From assembly GCF_900129195.1 (NCBI RefSeq), contig NZ_FQUY01000006.1, positions 62,001 to 126,000 on the forward strand: DNA of 64,000 bases, written 5' to 3'. This DNA is from Desulforamulus putei DSM 12395. Lineage in GTDB: Bacteria; Bacillota; Desulfotomaculia; Desulfotomaculales; Desulfotomaculaceae. Made by a program: the position numbers and the translations under genes. Of the stretch, positions 38,839-46,119 are shown one piece after another; position 1 is the stretch's first letter, and each line of letters begins with the position of its first letter. A model generated the notes under the pieces. That model was not told where the DNA came from, made no database searches, and saw only the letters and a program-made list of their open reading frames with translations.

Positions 38839-40041
38839 TTATTCGCGGATAGCGGTTACAACACCGGCGCCAACGGTACGGCCGCCTTCACGGATAGCAA
38901 AACGCAATCCTTCTTCGATGGCGATGGGGGTGATCAGGTCAACCTTCATCTTGATGTTGTCGCCGGGCATTACCATTTCTACGCCTTCAGGCAGTTGTAC
39001 TACACCGGTTACGTCGGTGGTCCGGAAGTAGAACTGGGGACGATAGCCGTTGAAGAACGGGGTGTGACGTCCGCCTTCTTCTTTGGTCAGTACGTACACT
39101 TCTGCTTCGTACTTGGTGTGGGGCTTGATGCTGCCGGGCTTCGCCAGTACCTGACCACGCTCGATTTCTTTGCGGTCCACGCCGCGCAGCAGGCAACCAA
39201 TGTTGTCGCCGGCCTGGGCAAAGTCTAACAGCTTGCGGAACATTTCCACACCGGTTACAACGGTCTTACGAGGCTTGTCGTTCAGACCTACAATCTCTAC
39301 TTCGTCCTGTACTTTAACGGTACCACGCTCTACACGACCGGTAGCAACGGTACCGCGGCCAGTGATGGAGAACACGTCTTCTACGGGCATCAGGAACGGC
39401 TTATCTACATCACGCTCGGGAGTGGGAATGTAGGAGTCCACAGCGTCCATCAGTTCCCAGATCTTGCCGCACCATTCGCACTCGCGCTTGCCGCAGCCGC
39501 ACTCCAGGGCTTTCAGGCCGGAACCGGCAATAATGGGAGTGTCATCGCCGGGGAATTCATAGGAGTTCAGCAGTTCGCGCACTTCCATGTCCACCAGCTC
39601 GAGCAGTTCGGGGTCGTCAACCATGTCAGCTTTGTTCAGGAAAACAACGATGTAAGGTACGCCTACCTGGCGGGACAGCAGGATGTGCTCACGGGTCTGG
39701 GGCATCGGGCCGTCGGCAGCGGATACAACCAGGATGGCGCCGTCCATTTGAGCAGCCCCGGTGATCATGTTTTTAACATAGTCAGCGTGACCCGGGCAGT
39801 CAACGTGGGCATAGTGACGGTTGGCGGTTTCGTATTCTACGTGGGCGGTGTTAATGGTGATACCGCGCTCACGCTCTTCGGGAGCGTTGTCAATTTCGTC
39901 GTAACGCTTAACTTGAGCGCCGCCGACGGTAGACAGAACTACAGTAATAGCAGCGGTCAGAGTGGTTTTACCGTGGTCAACGTGACCGATGGTACCAATG
40001 TTTACGTGGGGTTTGGTACGTTCGAATTTAGCCTTCGCCAT
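38839..40041 (-). CDS. tuf: Elongation factor Tu
   Basis: A GTPase that brings aminoacyl-tRNA to the ribosome. The 400-residue protein has the P-loop GHVDHGKT at residues 19-26, DCPGHADY at 81-88 and NKADM at 136-140. An insertion, [14 protein letters not shown] at 180-193, carries cysteines 181, 183, 188 and 191 and is typical of Peptococcaceae-like EF-Tu (recalled, not searched). GGAGGAGGAG precedes the ATG. It sits between the sigH-tRNA side and rpsJ, which is unusual (see findings). Confidence 0.98.
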   Translation of the reverse strand: MAKAKFERTKPHVNIGTIGHVDHGKTTLTAAITVVLSTVGGAQVKRYDEIDNAPEERERGITINTAHVEYETANRHYAHVDCPGHADYVKNMITGAAQMDGAILVVSAADGPMPQTREHILLSRQVGVPYIVVFLNKADMVDDPELLELVDMEVRELLNSYEFPGDDTPIIAGSGLKALECGCGKRECEWCGKIWELMDAVDSYIPTPERDVDKPFLMPVEDVFSITGRGTVATGRVERGTVKVQDEVEIVGLNDKPRKTVVTGVEMFRKLLDFAQAGDNIGCLLRGVDRKEIERGQVLAKPGSIKPHTKYEAEVYVLTKEEGGRHTPFFNGYRPQFYFRTTDVTGVVQLPEGVEMVMPGDNIKMKVDLITPIAIEEGLRFAIREGGRTVGAGVVTAIRE

Positions 40042-40212
40042 GAGTTAAATTCTCCTCCTCCATTATTCAGGAATTTAGCCAGAGATTCTTTCATCTCTAA
40101 AGTTATTTCCAGAATTAAGCATAGTTTATACCTATTAACTGAAAATCCATTGCTAGATTCGATAAGAAATGCAAAAATCCTTCTTTTTTCAGACATTTCT
40201 TTTTGGTCATTG

Positions 40213-40266
40213 GCTACCAAAGACAAAGAACCTATCCTACAGGACAGGTTCTTTGTCTTTGGTAGC
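40213..40266 (-). terminator. Terminator of the tRNA cluster
   Basis: A long stem of about 21 base pairs with the interior AAAGACAAAGAACCT/AGGTTCTTTGTCTTT and a tip TCCT/AGGA. The outer six pairs use GCTACC from the 3' end of tRNA-Met and a GGTAGC copy beyond, so the terminator can pair with the tRNA acceptor end. Confidence 0.75.
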
Positions 40267-40336
40267 GGTGACTGGATTCGAACCAGTGACACCACGGGTA
40301 TGAACCGTGTGCTCTGACCAACTGAGCTACACCGCC
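40260..40336 (-). tRNA. tRNA-Met (CAT), elongator
   Basis: A 77-base cloverleaf: acceptor GGCGGTG with CACCGCT, anticodon stem CACGG/CCGTG around TTCATAC, GTTCGAATC T-loop and encoded CCA. The first base pair is G-T, unlike the C-A mismatch of the initiator two genes away. It is the last tRNA of the cluster. Confidence 0.95.
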
Positions 40337-40345
40337 ATATGAAAT

Positions 40346-40421
40346 TGGAGCTGCTAACCGGGATTGAACCGGTGACCTTATCCTTACCAAGGATACGCTC
40401 TACCTACTGAGCTATAGCAGC
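40346..40421 (-). tRNA. tRNA-Thr (GGT)
   Basis: A 76-base cloverleaf: acceptor GCTGCTA with TAGCAGC, anticodon stem TATCC/GGATA around TTGGTAA (anticodon GGT), encoded CCA. Confidence 0.96.
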
Positions 40422-40424
40422 ATT

Positions 40425-40500
<76 letters not shown>

Positions 40501-40512
40501 TCAACATTTTAT

Positions 40513-40542
40513 ATTATATCACAGACGATGCATGTAAAGCAA
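40513..40542 (-). promoter_or_regulatory. Promoter before tRNA-fMet
   Basis: The minus strand reads TTGCTT (40537-40542), an 18-base spacer and TATAAT (40513-40518). A CACAGACGAT/ATCGTCTGTG inverted repeat spans 40519-40588, so the region may also contain a terminator for the two upstream tRNAs. Confidence 0.5.
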
Positions 40543-40592
40543 GACATTTTGTCTGGCCAAAAATTACTGCAGTTATCGTCTGTGCTATAATC

Positions 40593-40678
<86 letters not shown>

Positions 40679-40687
40679 GAATTTTAT

Positions 40688-40763
40688 TGGAGCCGACGAT
40701 GGGACTCGAACCCGCAACCTGCTGATTACAAGTCAGCTGCTCTACCAATTGAGCTACGTCGGC
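40688..40763 (-). tRNA. tRNA-Thr (TGT)
   Basis: A 76-base cloverleaf: acceptor GCCGACG with CGTCGGC, anticodon stem CTGAC/ATCAG region around TTGTAAT (anticodon TGT), encoded CCA. It is the first tRNA of the cluster. Confidence 0.96.
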
Positions 40764-40777
40764 ATCGAACATTGATT

Positions 40778-40806
40778 ATAATAGCAGATGTAGCACCCGG
40801 TGTCAA
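40778..40806 (-). promoter_or_regulatory. Strong promoter of the tRNA cluster
   Basis: The minus strand reads TTGACA (40801-40806), a 17-base spacer and TATTAT (40778-40783), about 15 bases before tRNA-Thr (TGT). Confidence 0.75.
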
Positions 40807-40931
40807 CACCCGCGGCCATGTATTGTTTGGTAATATTAGCGATTTTTAACTCAAAAATTTTTTAACCTTAAATAAAGGTAAAACGCATTACCATGTAGTA
40901 TTTATCTCTATAAAACCAGTTGACCGGTTAA

Positions 40932-41576
40932 CTAGGCTTCCCGTTTTTCCAGGTATCTTTCCAGCTTGCGTTTCACCCTTTGCAGGGCATTGTCAATGGA
41001 TTTAACATGCCGGTTTAAATCTTCGGCAATTTCCTGGTAGGACTTTCCTTCCAGGTAAGACATAAGAACCTTCCATTCCAGAGAACTTAATATTTCACCC
41101 ATTTTCTCTTCGATATCATCAAATTCCTCCCGGCTGATGATGAGTTCCTCGGGGTCGGTAATTTTAGACCCAGAAATCACATCCAGCAGGGTACGGTCTG
41201 AATCTTCATCATAAATAGGTTTATTTAATGATACATAAGAGTTTAGCGGTATATGCTTTTGTCTGGTTGCTGTTTTGATGGCCGTAATAATCTGCCTGGT
41301 GATGCACAGTTCAGCAAAGGCACGAAAAGAAGAAAGTTTGTCCATGCGAAAGTCGCGAATGGCTTTATAAAGTCCGATCATGCCCTCCTGAATGATATCT
41401 TCTCTGTCGGCTCCGATAAGGAAATATGAGCGGGCTTTTGCACGCACAAAGTTTTTATATTTATTAATCAAGTACTCCAGCGCTGCGTCGTCGCCCTCAC
41501 GCGCAAACTCAACGACATCCTCATCTACCATAATCTGATATCCGCCGGAAACTTCTCTTTGTGCATTTGAACTCAA
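40932..41576 (-). CDS. sigH: RNA polymerase sigma-H factor
   Basis: Directs RNA polymerase to early sporulation and transition-state genes. The 214-residue protein has sigma region 2 (about residues 30-105: FVRAKARSYFLIGADREDII, then LCITRQIITAIKTATR) and region 4 (about 150-205: SYQEIAEDLNRHVKSIDNAL). These are nearly invariant in SigH. The start is TTG 41576 after GGGGGC; ATG 41531 is an alternative. A leader of about 240 bases with marked secondary structure precedes it. Confidence 0.96.
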   Translation of the reverse strand: MSSNAQREVSGGYQIMVDEDVVEFAREGDDAALEYLINKYKNFVRAKARSYFLIGADREDIIQEGMIGLYKAIRDFRMDKLSSFRAFAELCITRQIITAIKTATRQKHIPLNSYVSLNKPIYDEDSDRTLLDVISGSKITDPEELIISREEFDDIEEKMGEILSSLEWKVLMSYLEGKSYQEIAEDLNRHVKSIDNALQRVKRKLERYLEKREA

Positions 41577-41604
41577 AACTATCGCCCCCGCTTTCTTGTC
41601 TCTA

Positions 41605-41845
41605 GGAAACCACCAAACAGTCAGAAAAGCATGACTACGCTGTACCTTTCAGGCACACCTTCAGTGTTGTGTCCAGGAGTCTGTACACCCGTGGTTACGA
41701 GGAACCCGGTAGCTACAAGCCCCCCGCAAGGGTACGCTTTTCTTTTACCTGTTAATTGCAAAAGACGTAAAGTCTTACCATGGCACCCGGGGTCTGATTC
41801 ACCCATCCGCGAAAGCAGCTAAACAATTAACTGCTTAAGTTACAT
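41605..41845 (-). ncRNA. Structured leader RNA of sigH, family not recognised
   Basis: The expected transcript from the promoter at 41851-41880 starts about 41844 and runs about 270 bases before sigH. It can form GTTAATTG (minus-strand reading of 41824-41831) with CAATTAAC (41751-41758), an AAGAC/GTCTT hairpin at 41762-41776, a GGGT/ACCC hairpin near 41795-41812 and a G-rich 3' half. No terminator separates it from sigH. It does not match the TPP, SAM, FMN, cobalamin, c-di-GMP or c-di-AMP aptamer patterns I know. It could be a riboswitch or a stable RNA. Confidence 0.5.
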
Positions 41846-41850
41846 GACTA

Positions 41851-41880
41851 ATTATAGCCTATGTTAAAAAGGCTCGTCAA
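41851..41880 (-). promoter_or_regulatory. Strong sigma-A promoter for the sigH leader
   Basis: The minus strand reads TTGACG (41875-41880), an 18-base spacer and a perfect TATAAT (41851-41856). The start point would fall near 41844, at the edge of the structured leader. Confidence 0.75.
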
Positions 41881-41908
41881 GGCAAAATAAAGCCAAGCCT
41901 TGCGGACT

Positions 41909-42421
41909 TTAGTTCTTGCTGCGTCGCCATTTTTCCAGTATTTTTCGGATATCCTCGGGCAGCTTGTCTTCCAAATACCCCTCGGTGGGATTGGGTTTGT
42001 TAAACTCCTCTTCCCGCCGCCGGTTGACCTTCATCACCTGCCCCCTGAACTCCTTCGGCGTTAAACGGTAGGCCCCCCGGCCAAAGATAATCCGTTGTTC
42101 ATCCCAGTCGGAAGTCACGACGTAGACAGTTCCCTGTTTTCCTAGGTCCCCAACAATCCTTTCAATTAACGAGTCAGCGGTTTCTCCTTCCTGGGTATAA
42201 AACACTTCTATGCCATGAACCATTTCGCGGTGTTCTATCCCTCGTTTAACAAGGTGGGCGTCAAATACCACCTTGACCGAACCCCCGTCAAAACCGGCAA
42301 AGTTGGCCAGGATGTGAATGAGCTTGTCCCTGCAGTGGTCCAGTCCGCTGTCGATCATACCCTCAAATTCCGGCCAGGCATGAATGATGTTATACCCGTC
42401 CACCACATAAAATTCCTGCAT
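41909..42421 (-). CDS. rae1: NYN-domain endoribonuclease Rae1 (YacP)
   Basis: A 170-residue NYN (PIN-like) nuclease. In Bacillus subtilis the homologue cuts mRNA in the ribosomal A site. Conserved acidic residues appear in VVDGYNIIH, VVFDAH and VTSDWDEQ. It follows rlmB by nine bases, the typical rlmB-yacP-sigH order. Confidence 0.9.
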   Translation of the reverse strand: MQEFYVVDGYNIIHAWPEFEGMIDSGLDHCRDKLIHILANFAGFDGGSVKVVFDAHLVKRGIEHREMVHGIEVFYTQEGETADSLIERIVGDLGKQGTVYVVTSDWDEQRIIFGRGAYRLTPKEFRGQVMKVNRRREEEFNKPNPTEGYLEDKLPEDIRKILEKWRRSKN

Positions 42422-42430
42422 GGACCAACC

Positions 42431-43177
42431 CTACCCTCTCTGGCGTACCACCTCATATATCAATAATGCAGCTGCCACCGAGGCATTGAGTGATCCAACG
42501 TGACCCGCCATCGGCAAACGAACCAGCATATCACATCGCTCTTTGATCAGCCTGCCAATGCCCTTTCCTTCACCGCCAATAACCAGCAGCAGCGGACCGG
42601 TCAGTTTTGCCTCCCAATAAACTTCGGGGCCCTCCATATCCGCCCCCACAACCCATATCCCCCTGTCTTTTAACTGTCGGATGGTTTGATCCAGGTTGGT
42701 TACCCGGGCCACCGGAACATATTCCACCGCACCCGCCGAGGCTTTGGCCACAGTGGAGGTCAAGGCTACAGACCTTCTCTGGGGTATGATGACGCCATGG
42801 GCGCCGGCGGCATCCACCGTACGAAGAATAGCCCCCAGGTTATGGGGATCGTTAATTTCGTCCAGCATCACGATGAAGGGATCTTCTCCCCTAGCGCCGG
42901 CAATCTCTAAAATGTCTTCCACTTCCACATATTCTTTGGCAGCAGCATAAGCAACTATTCCCTGGTGGGGGATTCCCGGGTTTAATTTGTCCAGGTTGGT
43001 TCGTTCAACCATCTGTACCGGAACATTTTTCTCCCTGGCCAAGTTCATGATCTCGGACAAGGGGCCGGCACCTGTTCCCTTTGCTACTATGATTTTATTT
43101 ATGGGACGTCCTGCACGAAGGGCCTCCCTTACCGGATTTCTTCCGGCAATGATTTCACTCACAAGATTCCCTCCCAT
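42431..43177 (-). CDS. rlmB: 23S rRNA 2'-O-methyltransferase RlmB (SpoU family)
   Basis: Methylates a conserved guanosine in the 23S peptidyl-transferase region. The 248-residue protein has an N-terminal RNA-binding part and a SPOUT knot with DEINDPHNLGAILR, VIGGEGKGIGRL and LPMAGHVGSLNASVAAA. The last two are the cofactor-binding motifs. It starts 15 bases after the small membrane-protein gene. Confidence 0.94.
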   Translation of the reverse strand: MGGNLVSEIIAGRNPVREALRAGRPINKIIVAKGTGAGPLSEIMNLAREKNVPVQMVERTNLDKLNPGIPHQGIVAYAAAKEYVEVEDILEIAGARGEDPFIVMLDEINDPHNLGAILRTVDAAGAHGVIIPQRRSVALTSTVAKASAGAVEYVPVARVTNLDQTIRQLKDRGIWVVGADMEGPEVYWEAKLTGPLLLVIGGEGKGIGRLIKERCDMLVRLPMAGHVGSLNASVAAALLIYEVVRQRG

Positions 43178-43192
43178 GGTGCTTAGACTAAA

Positions 43193-43360
43193 TTAGATTC
43201 GTTGCAACAACCACTTCAGCCACAAAGTTAAAATCAGCCCACCCAGTGCCGATAATATTCCCAGGAATAACAATCTTTTACGGCGGGAAAGCACTCCAAT
43301 GACTCCCAAAGTCAGAGCAATACCCCACAGTGCAAGGATTATAAAAGGGAGTGTTTTCAT
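43193..43360 (-). CDS. Small hydrophobic protein, 55 aa, two membrane helices
   Basis: A 55-codon frame from ATG 43360 (MKTLPFIILALWGIALTLGV at the start) to TAA. AGGGGA lies six bases upstream. Two hydrophobic stretches (about residues 4-20 and 31-49) flank SRRKR, which predicts a hairpin with its loop in the cytoplasm. It is directly upstream of rlmB on the same strand. Function unknown. It may belong to rlmB or be the end of the accessory island. Confidence 0.6.
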   Translation of the reverse strand: MKTLPFIILALWGIALTLGVIGVLSRRKRLLFLGILSALGGLILTLWLKWLLQRI

Positions 43361-43387
43361 ATCTTTTCCCCTATCTCATCAAATTTA

Positions 43388-44485
43388 TTAAAGCGGACAA
43401 GCACCACCACAACGCTCGCAACCTTTGGTTCTTTGGCCGAAAATACATGTACTATGTTCCCCTCTGTATTTTGCAATCTCCAGATCAACCGCATCGTCTT
43501 TAAGTATATGAATATCAATAATATGCGCAGCAATGCGAGCTGCTTTGACTGCCTCTATGGTAGATTCTATAGTTGGTGTTCCTCCTGTATGTTCTTCACG
43601 AGTAACAGCAGCAAGTATATGCGCACATCCTTCAAGACCGAGCAATGTTGCGCCAATGGCGGCAGACACATGGTCCATTCCAATTGCAATATCTGTAGGA
43701 ATTGGTCCAAGAGGCATCACAGGAAAATTACCCTCTCGCAGTATGGAAGCTATTTTTTTAATATCTTCTGGCCTTGCATGGCCCGGGGATTCAATAATAA
43801 CCCCAACACCATCCTTTGCAATCTTTTTAGCTAAATCTAGCTGAAATCTAATTTCTTTTTGTTGAGCCTCGTCATTGGAGTCAAAAATATTTGCCGAACG
43901 AAAAGTCGTCCCAATACTTATTACCGTCCCGTATTTTTTAGCCGCAGATATTAATTCCGGTAATATAGTTAAATAAACATTATCTTGCTTCCACCCTTTG
44001 ATTGCGGCATCCTGAAGAACAATCCCTCCGCCACGAGAGGTACAAGGTACCAAACGTTTTTGAGACAGTTCAAAAAGCTCTTTTGTTGGGGTTGGGTGGA
44101 TGGTTATGATTCCTACACCCTGTTCCATTTGTTCTAGGCAAATATCAAGAAGTTCATCTGAGGAGATTCCCCTGTTCCCAAATCTTACTACATAAACCGG
44201 AACAGTCGCAGCAATACAACCAGTCTCCATAATAATCTGTAACCATAAGGGTTTTTTATTTCTTAATCTTATTATACTCAAGTCGCTTATTATATCTGGA
44301 CCATCTAACATGGAGCTTAATAATTCAATTTTTCGTAATTGTAACTTATAACAATCCTCGTTATTTGCTCCTATTAAGGCTGCCACTAAGGTTTTTCTCT
44401 TTCTACCCGCCTCGATCCACCCATTTTTAAATCTCAGTTTAACTATAGATGTATCCTTTATCGATGTAGAATTTTTTCTATACAT
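43388..44485 (-). CDS. Divergent ThiC-family (phosphomethylpyrimidine synthase-like) protein
   Basis: A 365-residue homologue of ThiC, the radical SAM enzyme that makes the thiamine pyrimidine from AIR. Family landmarks are visible but altered: EQMEQGVGIITIHP, TSRGGGI, FRSANIFDSNDEAQ, ESPGHARP (usually EGPGHVP), LGPIPTDIAIGMDHV and REEHTGG. The two histidines that bind metal in ThiC are kept. The C-terminal cluster motif is CERCGGAC (CX2CX3C) where ThiC has CX2CX4C. It lacks the N-terminal region of standard ThiC (usually 430 residues or more). Its start overlaps the end of the SIR2-SLOG gene by 28 bases. Codon use is A/T-rich. A true thiamine role is doubtful, and the substrate is unknown. 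Confidence 0.75.
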   Translation of the reverse strand: MYRKNSTSIKDTSIVKLRFKNGWIEAGRKRKTLVAALIGANNEDCYKLQLRKIELLSSMLDGPDIISDLSIIRLRNKKPLWLQIIMETGCIAATVPVYVVRFGNRGISSDELLDICLEQMEQGVGIITIHPTPTKELFELSQKRLVPCTSRGGGIVLQDAAIKGWKQDNVYLTILPELISAAKKYGTVISIGTTFRSANIFDSNDEAQQKEIRFQLDLAKKIAKDGVGVIIESPGHARPEDIKKIASILREGNFPVMPLGPIPTDIAIGMDHVSAAIGATLLGLEGCAHILAAVTREEHTGGTPTIESTIEAVKAARIAAHIIDIHILKDDAVDLEIAKYRGEHSTCIFGQRTKGCERCGGACPL

Positions 44486-45816
44486 GAAATAACATCCTCA
44501 GTTTTAACACAAAAACGTTTTGCCTTTTCAAAATAATCCTTATCAACTTGTTCCAAAAAGTCCGATATTTCCCGGTCCCCAAGAATTTGTTTCATAAATT
44601 CAGTCTCTTTTTGTGCTACCGGAATTATTTTGCATTTAAATGCTCTGGCAATTTCAAACTCTACAGAAGTACCAATCCCCCCGTCAAATACAACCACTAC
44701 TTGGGTGGCATTAAAAAGCTTGGCCCTCAATCTTTTTAACTCTGGGATTAACTTCGGATTATCTGAAAAATCAGGGTTAGCTGCATAAGGATTAGGGAAA
44801 GTGTGGAGTCGTTCAGTAATGTCCATTTTCCGTTCTATACATTCTTCTGTAAATGACGCCACAACATCGCTCCCTATCCCAGAAGATTGACCACTGTGTA
44901 ATACTATATTTTTTATATTTGCAAGACGTTTACCAATCTCCCGTGCCATCGGGTCACTCACTTTATGTGACCCCGTACAATAAACTGTATTACCACGAGA
45001 TTTACTACTAACTTCAAATAAAACCTCTTTTAATTCATCGTAATGATCAATTAATACACAATTTATACCAAAACGCCTTAAGTCTTTACACCAAAGAAGC
45101 TGTCTTTTTTCTTCTTCTTTATTTTTTTTATTTCCTTTAATCCTGTCCAAGACCATAAAGTGTTCTTGAGTTGCTCTTTGACAAAGACGTCTAGCTTCCA
45201 CCATAATGTTTCTTAAATTAGGATCTCTGTAACTATATCCAATAAATAAAAATGATTTGGTAGATAAATCGTTTTCTAATCTTTTTGCAGTAGCTGGTCG
45301 ATTTACCAGAAAGTCTTCATAGTCTTCTTGAGTTATAACTAATTCGTTCTGAGGTGAACTACTAATGCAACCGTGCATTTTAATGAGTTCAATTTGATGC
45401 TTTAAGACTGGTCGTGAAATAGCACCATCATTATTCTTAACGACCAAATCAAAATTTCTAAACGCCTTTTCGAGAAGTGTGTCATAATTTGTGGTCCAAA
45501 TGGTTGATATTCTAGTAAGAGTGAGTGCCTGATGGTATATATTTAGGGCGTATTCTTTATTTAAACAACGAATAATTTCATTAATTAGCGGTCCTCTATT
45601 TCCTGCATATAAGTTAACTATATATTGAGCAATCAAGGGTAGCTCGTCATCTCTTTTAATTTGTATGCCCAAATTTTCAGAAAAAGGTTGAAGTAACCCA
45701 TACCAATCTACACCACAGGACTCCTTTGATATTCCGCTTCCAACAAAGATTGCACCACGGTTTTCATATAAAGCTTTTGAAAACCTATTTATTAAATACT
45801 TCTTATCACAAATCAC
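44458..45816 (-). CDS. SIR2-SLOG protein resembling Thoeris ThsA
   Basis: A 452-residue protein. Residues 1 to about 270 are a SIR2-like NADase domain (FVGSGIS at 24-30, WTTNYD with Asn110, KMHGC with His148, FIGYSYRDPN at 191-200). Asn110 and His148 correspond in position and motif to the ThsA catalytic residues. Residues from about 276 are a SLOG domain (VYCTGSHKVSDP, SGIGSDVV, FDGGIGTSVEFEIA), which in ThsA binds the signal nucleotide. ThsA has about 476 residues and works with a TIR protein; none is seen here. GTG 45816 follows GGAGGAGGG at six bases. Defence by NAD depletion is inferred. Confidence 0.8.
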   Translation of the reverse strand: MICDKKYLINRFSKALYENRGAIFVGSGISKESCGVDWYGLLQPFSENLGIQIKRDDELPLIAQYIVNLYAGNRGPLINEIIRCLNKEYALNIYHQALTLTRISTIWTTNYDTLLEKAFRNFDLVVKNNDGAISRPVLKHQIELIKMHGCISSSPQNELVITQEDYEDFLVNRPATAKRLENDLSTKSFLFIGYSYRDPNLRNIMVEARRLCQRATQEHFMVLDRIKGNKKNKEEEKRQLLWCKDLRRFGINCVLIDHYDELKEVLFEVSSKSRGNTVYCTGSHKVSDPMAREIGKRLANIKNIVLHSGQSSGIGSDVVASFTEECIERKMDITERLHTFPNPYAANPDFSDNPKLIPELKRLRAKLFNATQVVVVFDGGIGTSVEFEIARAFKCKIIPVAQKETEFMKQILGDREISDFLEQVDKDYFEKAKRFCVKTEDVISCIEKILHR

Positions 45817-46119
45817 ATGTTCCCTCCTCCTATAATGGTTTTAGAACCACCGGACAACCAAAATTCCAGTTCGGGAACTATGTGGGATGGTCCGGATGGT
45901 TAGGGAACCGGTTCCCCCCCCCAGCTTTATGGTGATGGGTTCTCGCAGCAGCTCATTCCTTGCCCCGCAAAGGCTTACCTGGACCAGATTCCATCTGGTG
46001 AACATAACAAAGGGAGAAAACGTTTATTGCGGCCTTTTTTAGCTTTTGATGCCCAAAAATTTCCATTTTTTCGCAAAACAGGGGCTTGAAATTTTACCGC
46101 TGGGCTAATTTAGCATAAC
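45817..46119 (-). promoter_or_regulatory. Structured leader before the SIR2-SLOG gene
   Basis: A 303-base gap without coding capacity. It holds a seven-pair hairpin (ACCAGAT/ATCTGGT, 45983-45999), a perfect palindrome GGGAACCGGTTCCC at 45903-45916 next to a run of C, a stem AACCACCGGAC with GTCCGGATGGTT (45845-45855 with 45890-45901) and AGTT/AACT at 45869-45880. The last stem ends about 15 bases before the ribosome-binding site. It looks like a regulatory leader or small RNA; no known family is recognised. Confidence 0.5.

Noticed and set aside
41605-41845. Calling the sigH leader a c-di-AMP (ydaO) riboswitch
   Set aside because: A GGGTGAATC segment is reminiscent, but the conserved CCGACAGCTAAC-like half of that aptamer is missing.
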